Positions 1 through 11,302 of a stretch of 64,000 nt of DNA are shown one piece after another (position 1 is the stretch's first letter; every line of letters starts with the position of its first letter). The stretch is taken from positions 310,001 through 374,000 of the forward strand of contig MU394067.1 in assembly GCA_022578605.1 (NCBI GenBank). The letters are read 5' to 3'. A program made the position numbers and the translations under genes. The stretch is from Camillea tinctor (lineage: Eukaryota > Ascomycota > Sordariomycetes > Xylariales > Xylariaceae). A model generated the notes under the pieces. The model was not told the origin of the DNA. It searched no databases and saw nothing but the letters and a program-made list of their open reading frames with translations.

Positions 1-498
1 GACCTGCGCGAGATGCCGAGCCACCCTACCATCCCGCCCCCGCTGCGCAGCGAGACCCTCAAATCCATCCCCGACGCATCCACCTCGCCGTCCCCCTCGA
101 CCTCGCCCTCCTCGCCCTCCTCTTCCGAAAACAACAACACGACCAACTGGCAGGCCACCGGCTTCTCCCTCAGCGACGGCAACGAGAAGTCCATCGTCTT
201 CGCCCCCGTCGCCATCGCCAACCACCTGCCCCCCGACCCCACCCCCTCCTCCCCCGTCGGCGCCGGCTTCCTCACCGTCCCCGGCATCCCCGAGGACACC
301 GACTGGTGGCAGTCGCGCATCCTGTGCCCCCTCTGCGACGAGCACTACTACGAGGAGCAGGGCGAGGCCGACATGGAGCGCGTGCGCTACGCCCAGGACG
401 AGAGGGGCTTCGCGTCCGTGGCTGCGCTCAAGGAGCACCTCGAGTGGAGCCACACTGCGCTGCTGGGGCCGAGCTCGGGGAGTTGTAGTGTGATGTGA
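1..498 (+). CDS. C-terminal part of a C2H2-like zinc-finger protein with possible CaaX box (partial)
   Basis: The frame is open from base 1 to a TGA at 496-498, so the gene begins outside the window. The visible part opens with a Ser/Pro/Thr-rich, probably disordered stretch. Near its end lies a zinc-binding pattern: CPLC, about 35 residues, then HLEWSH, i.e. C-x2-C...H-x4-H with an unusually long inter-pair spacing. The protein ends in CSVM. A Cys fourth from the end with a final Met fits the farnesylation (CaaX) consensus, though Ser is not the most typical second residue. Codon use is strongly C-ending, as in other conserved genes here. I do not recognise the family; DNA binding or membrane tethering would be inference. 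The ATG at 13 is probably internal. Confidence 0.7.
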   Translation, partial: DLREMPSHPTIPPPLRSETLKSIPDASTSPSPSTSPSSPSSSENNNTTNWQATGFSLSDGNEKSIVFAPVAIANHLPPDPTPSSPVGAGFLTVPGIPEDTDWWQSRILCPLCDEHYYEEQGEADMERVRYAQDERGFASVAALKEHLEWSHTALLGPSSGSCSVM

Positions 499-1630
499 TG
501 GGTGGGGGAGGACGGGGAGAGAAGAGAGGAGTTAAAGGGGGAGAGGAGAGGGGAGAAGGGATGGGGGATGAAAATACCTTTGATATCTTGACCTTTTTTT
601 TTCCCGTCTTTTTCTTTTGTCCTACCTTCATCATCGGCGTTTTATTTTTTGGAAGCGATCCATGCAGGGAAGAGCGAGAAAAAAGGGAAAAGTGACGGTT
701 CGACTAATTTTTTTTATTTTTTTGCCGAAAACAGTAAACTTACTCACTACAAACTCACCTCATTAGGTATTATACGGGTTATTACATAATAGATAGCGTT
801 GGCGTCTTGGGTTGGGAAATCCATAGGAGGGAGGAGTTGAAGTAAGAAAGTCGATTTAAGGGAGGAAAAAAAAAAGGGAGGCACATTGATATATATATAT
901 ATGGATTAGATCAAACTTACACAGTACACTGAAACAGAGTGCGAGGGAAAAGAGGAAGAGGAGGGAGGGGCTTTACATAAAGCGAGAGAATCACACGAGT
1001 ACATAATGATAGTTTATATTGAAAAAAAATAGAAAAATCTACTGGTTCATCCAATAGAGGTAACTTGACCGTTACAGGCAATGGCAGCGAGTTTATGACT
1101 ACCACTAGCCCATATGCATATTATAAAGTATGTGTGCATATGATATGTCTAAGATAGGAGAAACATCGTATGTAGAGATTATAGACGGGGACGTGGGAGA
1201 GGATATTCGTAAGAACATATATTTATATACATATTCTCACCATCCCTCCGCTGTCCCTCCTTTCCCATGTTTCTTTCTCATTTTTTTTCTTTTCTTTTCC
1301 TTAGTTTACCTCCTTTATCCCCCCTTTCAGTGCCCTATATACACCTTGACTTGGCTTCTTCCACCCTTCCCTTCCTGAAGCATTCGACTTTATCCCCTGT
1401 ACTCCATCTACTCCGAGCAGAAGCAGCGCCAGAAAGAGACAAGAGAAGAAAGTAAATAAGTCCCGTTCCTGATAGAAAAAAAAACCAAAATGCATTTTTT
1501 TCCGACTTTTGATATTTATTTTTTTCTTTTACCCAGAAACATGGTTTTCCCCTTCGCCATTTACTCCCCTCCCCTCCCCCCCATTCCCCTACCCCATTCC
1601 CCCTTCTCTTTTTATCGCTCGCTCGCTCGA
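499..1630. other. Intergenic region between convergent genes
   Basis: This interval lies between the stop codons of the zinc-finger gene and sec22 and should hold both 3' UTRs. It contains A/T and purine-rich runs, T tracts (593-602, 708-722) and a short (AT)n near 889-902. The small open frames are low-complexity and lack plausible codon use. I see no gene. Confidence 0.6.
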
Positions 1631-2544
1631 TCAGAAGAAGCGCAGCCACACGAACACAACAACAATAAACCCGAAGACCCCGACGGGCCCGTACTGCTTG
1701 AGCAGCAGGTCCCAGTTGATCTTGCGCGCGGCGCGGCGGTAGCGCTTGCTGTCGTCGCGCAGGCGGCTGCTCATCTCGCCCATGCGCTCGAGCGAGTCGC
1801 CGCGGTACAGCAGGTCCTCGATGTTCTTGGTCATGACCTTGGTCACGTCGCGCAGCTCGTCGTTGAGCTTGTCGAGGTTCTGCGTCGCGCGCGCGTCCGC
1901 GTACGTGGCCTTCGTCCGCCCGATGAAGGTGTCGAACTCCATGTACGCGTACGGCCGCAGCGTGGGGCTCAGCAGCTGCGATGACGAGTACGAGTTCGAG
2001 AACTCGGTCGCCAGGTCCGAGAGGTACGTGAAGGACAGCTTGCGGGGGTACGAGCGCTCGCAGATGCAGAGGTACACTATGTCGTCCGCGATTAGGTAGC
2101 TGGGGAGTTGGGGGCTGCGTTAGCGGGTTGTTGAGGGAGGGTGGAAGAACGAGATGGGAAGAGAAGACGAAGGGTATCGTACTGTAATGTGTAGTTGCCG
2201 CTCTCGATGCTAGCTTGTTGCTCGGAATTGCGATTTAGTCTTCGCAGAATCAGCTTGATTTGCGACTTGACTTCGGCTAGGGAGGATTCTGTCTGTAATT
2301 CGTCAGCTTTGATTCGCATATGGAGGAGTTATGGAGGAGTTATGGAGGAGTTATGGAGGAGTTATGGAGGTGTATATGTATCGTGAGTTACGTACTTGTT
2401 CATCATCGACGGAGGCGCATAGCATCAAGCCTAGAGGAGCAAAGTATCTTGGATTAGCCAGGATGAGATGAAGATGATTTCCGAAGGTGTAGTTGGCATA
2501 TACGCACCATCGCCCAGCCGGGCTATCTGTGTTGATCTGATCAT
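1631..2544 (-). CDS. sec22: ER-Golgi R-SNARE Sec22
   Basis: Sec22 is the R-SNARE of vesicles moving between ER and Golgi. Four exons join in phase: 2508-2544, 2396-2430, 2183-2292 and 1631-2099, giving 216 residues; the yeast protein is 214. The N-terminal half is a longin domain. The SNARE motif follows, with the zero-layer Arg in NIEDLLYRGDSLERMG, then a C-terminal membrane anchor (GPVGVFGFIVVVFVWLRFF) ending at the stop with almost no lumenal tail, as usual for the family. The start ATG at 2544 opens MIRSTQIARL. The intron between exons 2 and 3 carries an 11-bp tandem repeat. It is convergent with the upstream zinc-finger gene and divergent from the ASXH gene, separated from it by a transposon-like element. 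Confidence 0.95.
2320..2370. repeat. 11-bp minisatellite inside a sec22 intron
   Basis: The unit ATGGAGGAGTT repeats four times exactly (2320, 2331, 2342, 2353), followed by a partial fifth copy (ATGGAGG). It lies wholly within the 103-nt intron between exons 2 and 3 and accounts for half its length. It is probably a recent slippage expansion. Confidence 0.95.
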
Positions 2545-2946
2545 TATATTATATTGAACCCCTAGGGTAGTTTGTTTGGTCTGCCTACGTTCCACCCAGA
2601 CAAAGCTGTATACGTAGGTAGGTAAGGTAGTTGTGAGTAGGAGAGAAGCAAGTAAGTAAAATCAGTGGTACGTGTCTATTATAAGAATGTCTTTTGCCAG
2701 ATATGTCTTTGTGACAGGATCAATTCCTTTGTGGGATAATATTGTGAATTTTTAATTGACAGCAGATCAATATTTTGTTGGAGGGGAGTTCTGGAAGAGG
2801 TGGTCCGGGTTGTGAGGTCTAGAGTTTATGTCAATGTGTTCCTTGTCTTTAGATAAGATGGGTGAATTGATGTGGTTTTTGTGAAGTTGTCTTTTTTTTA
2901 GAGGTACCTATCTCTGAATTATGTACCTAGGTAGAGAACGGTTTGC

Positions 2947-3477
2947 CTAGTATGACGGTAGGTCCGTACTAGTCTGACGGTACGCCACACACCCGCCACA
3001 CACTAAGCCTAAAGACATCTAGCTAACCTTAGTACACGGCCACAGGCACAAGCATCCCTAAAATGTATGTACTTTTATTGTTCTGCAGTCACAAATTTAA
3101 AGCGTTTGGGGCGCTGAAATGCCTTAAGGCACCTGGCTATGGAGAGTTTAGGGAGGACCTCCCCCTCCCTTTCCCCCTTATTAAGGGGCCAAGAGAGATA
3201 GAGACGAGTGTTTTTTTTTTTTTTTTGTTAAATTAAAATGGATTAAAATTTTTACTTGCAAATGCATTGCAGTTGCAAAATGTTGTTGCGCAATTGAATT
3301 CAATTGAATTGCGATATTTGCAATTAACTTTGCGACCGTGAGATAGAAAAGGTACTTCTATTTGGGAGGCACATGTACCTGTGGCAGTGTACTAAAGCTA
3401 ACTAGATGTCTTTAGGCTTAGTGTGTGGCGGGTGTGTGGAGTACCGTCAGACTAGTACGGACCTACCGTCATACTAG
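2947..3477. mobile_element. MITE-like element with ~100-bp terminal inverted repeats
   Basis: The two ends are near-perfect inverted copies over about 100 bp (2947-3047 against 3377-3477), with roughly six mismatches, several of them transitions. Each arm starts CTAG-TATGACGGTAGGTCC and holds the submotif GACGGTA twice. The junction CTAG at both sides is itself palindromic. It could be a 4-bp target duplication, or contain a TA duplication as in Tc1/mariner elements. The ~330-bp interior has no transposase and is full of small palindromes (GGGAGGACCTCCC, CCCCTTATTAAGGGG, and an EcoRI-like AATTGAATTCAATT core) plus a T tract at 3210-3226. Size and structure fit a non-autonomous DNA transposon or foldback element. 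I cannot assign a superfamily. Confidence 0.85.
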
Positions 3478-4073
3478 TCATTCCGGTAGAGAATGTCAAC
3501 GTCAGGGGATGCAGGGGTGGGGTCGGTTCTTTAAGTGGACCCGCCTTACTAGCTTTAATGGACGGACCAATGGGTAACTCTGGATGTATAGCTGCTGTTA
3601 GCGCTAGTAGCGCATTTCCCTTTCTGGGGAGCGCATAGCTCTCGACCACTTATTTTATTTGTCGCTCTGCTCTACTTTGAGCCTCACTCACGGCCTTTCT
3701 CTTATCACCATCAACAAGCTACTTGTGTACACAGCTACAGCATGTCTCTTCATGACACACCACAGCAACGACAACAATAACAGCAGTAGTTACTACCACT
3801 AAAGCACATGACATACAAAAAAAGAAATAAGAAACAAAGGCCCTCCTGTTTCTACTACTGCACACCTATCGCACACACCACTACACTTTGCCCAATCCTG
3901 CCCGTATAAACCATTCACCCTCTCATACTTATGACTTCTTGTAGACCAAATGTCGTCACCCACAACCATCACCCTTTCATCATCCAACTGGCCAAAACTT
4001 GATCCATCTTATTGACCACACACTGCTCTTCCCAAATTTTAATCTGATATAATTCCTGTCCTCCCCTGTCAAT
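3478..4073. other. Upstream region of the ASXH gene
   Basis: The stretch lies between the transposon-like element and the ASXH start codon. Its later part, from about 3660, is C/A and pyrimidine-rich, with repeated ACCAC/CAACAA-type triplets, typical of a fungal promoter or 5' leader. A 65-codon open frame on the minus strand (3452-3649) overlaps the element edge and is not supported. No TATA box is obvious. Confidence 0.5.
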
Positions 4074-5543
4074 ATGCCGCCGCGTAGGAGCAACGCCCGC
4101 AGGTCGCCTGCTGTCTCTAGGCCAAGGCCAACCAGACGATCAGCTAGGAGCCAGAAGAACCGCTCTACGGTCATCCGGGATTCCTCTGAGGATGAGCTCT
4201 CGATGCAGGGTGTAACTGCCCCTCAGCGCAATGTCAACCCTGCCAGCCAGGACATCCAGGATGAGATTGTCGCAGTTCCGTCTGACAAGGCTACTAATGA
4301 TACAGATGGGCATATCGCCGACGCCATCACTGTTAGCACTTCCAACAAAGACAACGAGGCAGGCCAGAATAGCCACAATGGTGTTGGAGGCGCCGACTCA
4401 AATATTCAGGCATCTTCAACAGACACTCCTATGAAGATGTCCGATTTTCAACAGCAACCTGTTGGCAATGAAGAGGATGAGCTTGTCAGCAACCGACCAG
4501 CCGTCAAGAAGACCAAGGTCATCCTTAAGAAATCTCGCTCTGTGGGTTCTAAGAAGGTCAGATCAAAATGGGACGACCCCGAAGAGATGTTGACCAACCC
4601 TGATGCGCCCCTTGCAACGGCAAAGCTACGAGTGAGTTGCACCTCCCTCCCCCTTTCTTACTTCGCCGACCTATATATTTCATCTTATCGTTCCTTATGA
4701 CTATCCAGTGCAAATACAACATTCTGTATCATTTATTACATCGCAGCCACATATATACTGACTAATCCCCCTCTGCCCCTCCAACCACAGAATCTCCTTT
4801 GCAGCTCCCGTGCCTGGGATATCCTTACCCTGGAGGAGAAACAGCAAGTCCTGGCTAAGTTCCCAGACAAGCAGGAGATCCTCGACGCTGGTACAGAGAA
4901 TGCCAGGCCGGACTTCGCCGCACTACGGAACAATAACAACTTCCGTCACGACATTGCCCGGTACCAGGAAGATCTGGCTCAGGGTCGCCACGACCCAGAG
5001 TGGATCCGCCAGGCCCTGGAAGCCCATCGCAAGCGCGAACTGGGCCTCTACGATGAATTTCTGGCCCGCCGCTTCGTCCAGGACTGGGGCATGGAGATGC
5101 CGGACCTGTCCTCCCCACCCCAAGGCCAAGGCCAGAAGAACCACTCAAGTGATGGTAGACGTAGTAGTAATTCCAAGGTTAGTGGATCCGCGGTCGGCGA
5201 TTTGGAGTCCGATGAGGTCACGGCAGCGAAGGCTAAACAGGATTGCGGGCGCGGCGTTGAAGAAAAGGAAGTACAAGTACAAGAACAAGAGCAAGAGAAA
5301 GAACCAGAACAAGAGAAAGGAAACAGCCAAGAATCTATGGACCAAGATCACGGCCCCGCTCCAGCACCCCTTGATGAAGCTGTTAGCTCTATTCAGGTTC
5401 AACTAGGACACCCCGCGACAGAAGTAGCAGCGGATGATACCAACAACAACAACAACACCACCACCACCACTATCAACCAAGGATCATCTGTTTCTTCTTC
5501 CTCCTCTTCGGGATCTACGGCTAGTACCATTCCTTCTGCTTGA
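4074..5543 (+). CDS. ASX-homology (ASXH/DEUBAD) domain chromatin protein
   Basis: Two exons (4074-4631 and 4791-5543; donor GTGAGT, acceptor CCACAG) encode 436 residues. The N-terminus is basic (MPPRRSNARRSP, RPRPTRRSARS), followed by a disordered acidic/polar linker. The ASXH domain begins at about residue 170: a segment like WDDPEEMLTNPDAPLA, then LLCSSRAWDILTLEEK, FPDKQEIL, and paired motifs like RHDIARYQEDL and HDPEWIRQALEAH up to about residue 275. In animals this fold (ASXL, also INO80G and RPN13 as DEUBAD) binds and activates UCH-type deubiquitinases. The fungal role is inferred, probably nuclear. The C-terminus is Glu/Gln-rich followed by Asn/Thr/Ser runs. The ATG at 4074 is preceded by CAAT and is the first in frame. 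Confidence 0.85.
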
Positions 5544-6832
5544 TTAAGCAGCAGCAGGAAAAGCACCGCAACTTGCGATAAATCAACAGTTGTGCCGATG
5601 ATACGACATGGGCATTATGTTCCCCGTGATAAAGGATTGCCAGCATGATGATATACATGAAACTGGATCGAAGAAACAATGGAATACCTAAGGATACATA
5701 TGCAAGACGAAAGATGAGAAGGGGGAGATTATAAATGTTCGATACCCGGGTAAATGGACTTTAATTACGGAATGGATGGTATGGCCTATGTGTACCTTAC
5801 CTTACCCTACCTACCTACCTGTTTGCAAGCTACGATGACAATAATGGAATGAAGTAAATCAAACGGCAAGAAAAACGTAAATCTGATGTCTTTTCATGAT
5901 GAAAAAAAAAAGAATGAAAAAAAAAGCTAGAACGCTGCCCACACACCTCCCCTATATACCACCCGTTATTTAGAACCCTACCTCCTACAGTCCCCTATCC
6001 ATTGCTCCGGTACGGTATATAGGTAGGTATCTCTCAAACAGCAAAAGGAAGGCACGATGCTAGACATCTGATGTGCATCGTTCTTGCCTAACGTACATAT
6101 CTGCCTAACCTAAGTACCTAGGTATCTAAACTGCTTCACTTCATCTCCTCTCCCCTTAACCTACCTAAACCTAGACCCTTCGTAGGTAGCACATGCCATT
6201 ATACTACTACATAGTAATTAGGTATCTTACATGCCCACTCTCACATTGTTGCAGCATGCTCGTATCACGCATCAACCGTACCCAGGCTATCGATCAAATT
6301 CCCTTTCATATCCGATCCCATATCTCTCGTATCTCTCTACTCTATTCACCCTTGCCTCCCTTCCCCCCCCTTTACTTCCCCCCAAAAGATATCATAGGGT
6401 AGATGTTTATTATACACACCTACACACATCACAGATACACGCAAAAACAAGAAAAAGGGGCGTATCAATTGATTTCTTTCCGGGGCTTTGGATTTTTCTC
6501 GATTCACCCCAAGTCCTCTTTTTGCTTTTTCTTTTTAATATATATATTTCCTCCTCTTCATCTTCATATCTCTCTTTCTCTTTCTCACATAACCTTGCCC
6601 TCCCCTCCCCCTTCCCTCCTCTTTCTTCCCCATCCCATTCCTTTTCTTTCACTGTAAACCTACCCTAGTATGCGTAGCAGCAGAGCATACACACCATACA
6701 TACACACAAGTTACATACCCTACCCCACCAAAAAAAATCCATTCCCTTCCCTTCCCGTTTTTCAAACCCCACCACGTCCTCAAATCTTTAACCTCCCCCT
6801 TTCTATCCCCTCCTCCCCTCTTCTCGAATCAT
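5544..6832. other. Intergenic region between convergent genes
   Basis: It lies between the ASXH and trs120 stop codons. It contains many TAGGTA/TACCTA-type motifs (5805-5820, 6020-6029, and one exact TACCTAGGTA at 6115-6124) and long pyrimidine tracts (6300-6660). The T/C-rich frames in 6193-6668 are low-complexity and do not look coding. Confidence 0.55.
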
Positions 6833-9800
6833 TTACTCTCCATCCCTATCTCTAACCCTAACCAAGCAAGGTCGTCTCGAGTGCCAAATGCGCCTCTCCC
6901 TCGCGCCGAGCACCGCATCCATCATGATCTCGGTATCGGTTCTAGGCCTGCTAGCGCGGTTCTGGTTCTTGTCCGCTCTCGGGGACGAATACGACGATTC
7001 GGAGGCCGGCGGTGGTAGCAGCGGGGGTGGTGGGTTCCAGAGCTGCGTCTCCTCGACCGAGGCCGAGAACTCGAACTCGCCGCGGCACAGGGGCGTGGCG
7101 CCGATGATGAGCTCCGTGCTCGAGTGCGGCTCCACCGGATCCGTCAGCGCGCGCTGCAGCGTGCCGTTCCATGCGAGCTTGCGCGTGAAGTCGAGCGCTA
7201 CGTTGAGCGGTCGGTGGCATAGGTACGGCATTACGCGCACCGTCGGGTAGATGGGCTCGTCGGTTCGGTTCGCCACCCGCACCCTGATCTGCACAAACTC
7301 GTCCACGTAAACGCTGCCATCCTTGGGCGCCGGAGCTTTTCCTTCTGCCTCCGTGTCTGGTTGCCAGTTTTCGACTGAAACATCGATGCCGACTTCGTCA
7401 ATCTTAATGACGTCGATCATACGAGCTGTCAAGCGAATACTCCGTAGTTCGATAGAGCCTTGCCTCGCTGGCCCGGAAAGGGTCGTCCAGGTGCCCGACA
7501 AGGTTTGTAGGATCTTCTCTCGGTACCAGAAGGCTTCTCGGTTTGCTCGCTCGATATCCGGCGTGATATTACCCCGGCTAACGACGAATTGCCGTTGTCG
7601 TGAAGGATTGAGTGCTGGTACCGAGGCGTGCGGGTCCTCTAGGTATATTCTGGGGACGGGGAATAAAACTCTGTTTGTATTTCCTGGCAGAATGTGTTCC
7701 TCGATAGCCGTTCCTCTCTCACCTTCGAGTCGTACCTTTATGTCACTCGGCCATGCATTCCTCAGATCCATTAGAAGTAGACAGTATTCGTCGGATGATG
7801 GAGGCTCTGTATCTGCTCCTAAGCGGCTCCATAGCGACTTTGGTACCTCCCCTTGTACGGGCAGAACATCCATCCTTGCAAGCTCAACACTGGCATTTAC
7901 AGTAACCGTTAAATCCAAACAAACCTGGCGAGTATGGAATTCACTGGTTACTTCGGATTGAGGTACACCGAGGTGCGCGTAATCGATCTGTATTGTCCCG
8001 CTTGTGAGACCGGGCTTTCCCAGGATCTCGAACTCGAAGGTAGCTGTACCTCCAGGGGGTATGTATCTTTTGGCATCATCCATGGCACGATGCCTTAAAG
8101 CCTGTTTCTTCGCAAGTACCCATTCGTATTCGTAAAGCTCGGCAGGGGTTGCATCTCTATTGGAAAGAGCCGTCTGCAGAGGGCCTTGAGTGGAATCTTG
8201 GAAAGAGAAAAGCAGTAGGTCTGCAGCTGTGGTGGTGGAAAGGTTGTGGAGAGTGACGGAGAATACCTGCCGCTCTCCTTCTAAGATCATAACGGAAGAC
8301 TGAGATAACGTTGTAGATTGAACGACAATAACTGGTTGCGCCGGTATAACGCTCAACTCGATATCATCTGGCTTGAGCAAAGGCCCAGGAGGAGGAAGCC
8401 TTTTGCTTTTGGTTAACGCAGCCAAGCCAATTCCTTTAATTTTAATTTCTGTATCCGGTGCCCAAGGCTGTGGGAAGATGGGAAACCTCCTCTCGCGACA
8501 TCCTCGGACCTTAACGATGGCCCCAGTAATTTTTAAGGGGCCTGACGATTTTGGTGTCCCTATTACTTTCAATATTTGGGTACGGTACGGCCCTATAACA
8601 GTGGCATTTGCTGAAGATTCAAATTCCGCGCCCTGGGTATCTAGTTTGATACTTTCGATATCCACATCGATTTCGAATGGATTCTGCAAGGTAACTCTGA
8701 ACGTGGCAGCTTCGCCGACGACGAGCGTACGTGGAACATCTGCTTTACTTGTTGGTCTTAAAAACGGATTATAGATAAAGGGGTTAACATCCTGCGAGGT
8801 GCGCGATGCCGCCGCACCTGGCAAAACATTCTTGGAATGTGCTATCGGTGTCCGTGTAGATGGTAGCGGGTCTAACGTGATCCCTCGTATTAAGAATTCA
8901 TCCCAGTATTCGGCGGCCAGATGGCCTAGTCCTAGTCTTTGGGATAGGCTAGAAGTCTTTGAAATATTGGTGGCAAGTCGGACTTGCTCATCTCGAGTAA
9001 TTATGGGTGCTGCATCTTCCCGGCGCGGCCCGGGGGCGACACCACTTCCTGCGGTACGCAACAAGTCGCTAGAGAATTTCAACACGCCGTTGAAGTCTGG
9101 CAATGCCTCAGAAAAATTAATACAAGCCCGGAGGATGTTGAGCTTGATATTTTGAAACCCAAACTGTCTAATGGAGGATTGGTTATGGATCCTTGAGACA
9201 CATCGCTCATCGGTGTCATTTGATGGGGTAGAGGAGATGGAAGGATCTTCGAAGCTGACAACGCCGTAGGTTTTGCAAAGCAAACCAAGGAACGCGTCGA
9301 TCCCATGTTCAATGTCACCCTCCCCAAGCTCGAGAGCACCAGCACCATTACCATGTCCATTAACGGCGTTGAGAGCTACTAGGCCTGCTGCGGGGTGGAT
9401 GCCTACCTCAGCGGCTCCCCTAGTTCGCGCTTCGACTAGTCCTCCAATTAATACAGACACAAGCTCCCGTACGACCAAAGCTTTCTTCCTGTGATATCCT
9501 AGGATCCCGAGAACAGCTGCAATACCTCCAAGGATTATCGCGCGATCCGCTGTGGTAAGCAATTCAGGTGCAGACGAAGGGAATGCTTTGAACAACATGT
9601 TATTTATTTGCCCCCGAGGCGGTTCGACGCTTAGGCGAGGGGATGTTGTAAGCTTCTTGGGTGGGAATCTACCAAAAACCATAACCTCTAGTGACTGCTT
9701 GTTAATTTTTCCTTCGCATAGATGGAGAGCCGTGAGGGTGTTGCAAAACCGAATGACGGCTTCTGAGAATGGGAGCGGGGGAAGCTGTTCGCCAGATATC

Positions 9801-11302
9801 CTTGAAAACAGCCCTATTATCTTCTCTAACAGATCAGGGAGAATGACCTGGAGATTCCGTAGGTGCTTTGGCTGATTTGGATCTGCTAGTTCAGCTTCGA
9901 GCGCTTTCGTCATGGTATTCTTTTCATTTGTATGACATACTGAAGGAACCTGGAACTCAAGCCCCGCCCATCCGAGCAATATGAGGCACGTGGTAATGAG
10001 TTCAAGGGCCTTACCATGCCACAAGTGATCGTTAATAGACTTGGCGACTGTAGCCCCCTCAGATAATTCCTTCAACGCGTCGGGCCAACGACCGGCTTGG
10101 AGATATAGGGATCCTACCAGAATCAGCACCCGACCCTTGCCCTTATTCCGCCACCGCTCATTAAGCCCACCGGGACCAAAGCCCTGCACGGAAACCTTGT
10201 CCTTGAGCCCTTCAACTATGTCGTTGCGAGTCGGCGTTTTGTGATTAGGGCTTACTACATCTGGGCTATCTCCATTTGTCTGGGTGATGTCGTCAAACGT
10301 AGTGGGCGGGTTTGATAAGCCACTCCGAACTGGAGTCGTCGGTCGAGCAGTAGGGGTCGAGCTATTTGAGCCAAATGGCAGAGACTTGAAGGCTACGGGC
10401 ATCGACATGCGAGCATGGCTTCTATCCGCAGCTCCGCTGGTAGACGCCGATCTCGTCATACTGGATAGTGCAAATTGCGAATTGCGCCTCGCTGCTGGGT
10501 TCGCATCATCCGAGGCCCACGAGCCGGTTCCATTAAGACCTGGCCGCATGGGAGTTTGACCAGGGGTATCGATGACTGTCATAGCCTCGAAAGACTTGGC
10601 AAGAGTAGTCATCTCGGCTAGAAGAAGTGAAGTTATATCGCACATAATCGTCTTTATTGTCGTCCTGATCGATTGCTCGAGCGGTGGAATAGTCTTTATG
10701 CCTTCCGGCGGCGCTGGGATTTCATGGTCGGCTGGTGGCGAATAATCAAAGATTAGAATATGGTGGGTGAGCATCTTGGGATACGCATCACGCAGCTCCT
10801 CTAAGCCTTGGTACAAGGTGCGAATATTCCGTTCCATCAAGGTCGGTGCAGGGCCCATGGTGGATTGTCTCTTGTTAAAAGCAACGTTGCCGAGTTCTTT
10901 GCCATCTGCTATTGCAATCAAAGCCATGGGCTCCCTAAATAGTTCGAAGGGTGATAGGGCGAGGTGCGAAGGGGGCGGGACATAGGTGATGGTATCATAG
11001 AATATCACACCATCGGGGAAGGCGAGGGGGGAGAACATGTCTATTGAATGAGGGATCAGCTGGGCGCTCTACGGGCTATCTGAGTCTATTGATATCCATA
11101 TGTAGCTGACGGAGTAGTGTGAAGAGACGGGCTTACTGCGATTAGGCCGCGGGTCGGGGGTGATGTCGCGCAGTTGGACGACATGTTCCTGATTGAGTCG
11201 CTCCAGGAAGGACGAGAAGCGATCTTGTTTAATCTGGCCGATGGGCAGGGTTAAGGCGCGTACCCTCGCCGAAGCGACGGGTAACATAGAATCCAAGCTC
11301 AT
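6833..11302 (-). CDS. trs120: TRAPP II complex subunit Trs120 (HypA)
   Basis: Trs120 is a large subunit specific to TRAPP II, which acts with Rab11/Ypt31-type GTPases at the late Golgi; the Aspergillus orthologue is HypA. Two exons (11137-11302 and 6833-11040) give 1457 residues, matching the family. The start MSLDSMLPVASARVRALTLP and the join DPRPNR-N-MFSPLAFPDGVI are family-like. Residues about 60-400 form the conserved N-terminal region. The middle has a helical repeat-like stretch (about 400-750). The C-terminal half is beta-rich, with hydrophobic immunoglobulin-like segments. The C-terminus LGARERRIWHSRRPCLVRV is typical. A Ser/Thr-rich insert lies near residues 225-330. The 102-nt... 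short first intron (11041-11136) has donor GTAAGC and acceptor AATAG. The second exon is very long and intron-free. Confidence 0.95.

Noticed and set aside
3452..3649. 65-codon minus-strand frame at the edge of the MITE-like element
   Set aside because: It overlaps the inverted repeat, is short, and I could not support homology to a transposase or any other protein.
6193..6668. Plus-strand frames rich in Ser/Leu/Tyr/Phe between the ASXH gene and trs120
   Set aside because: They arise from long pyrimidine tracts in 3' flanking DNA, with no conserved pattern.
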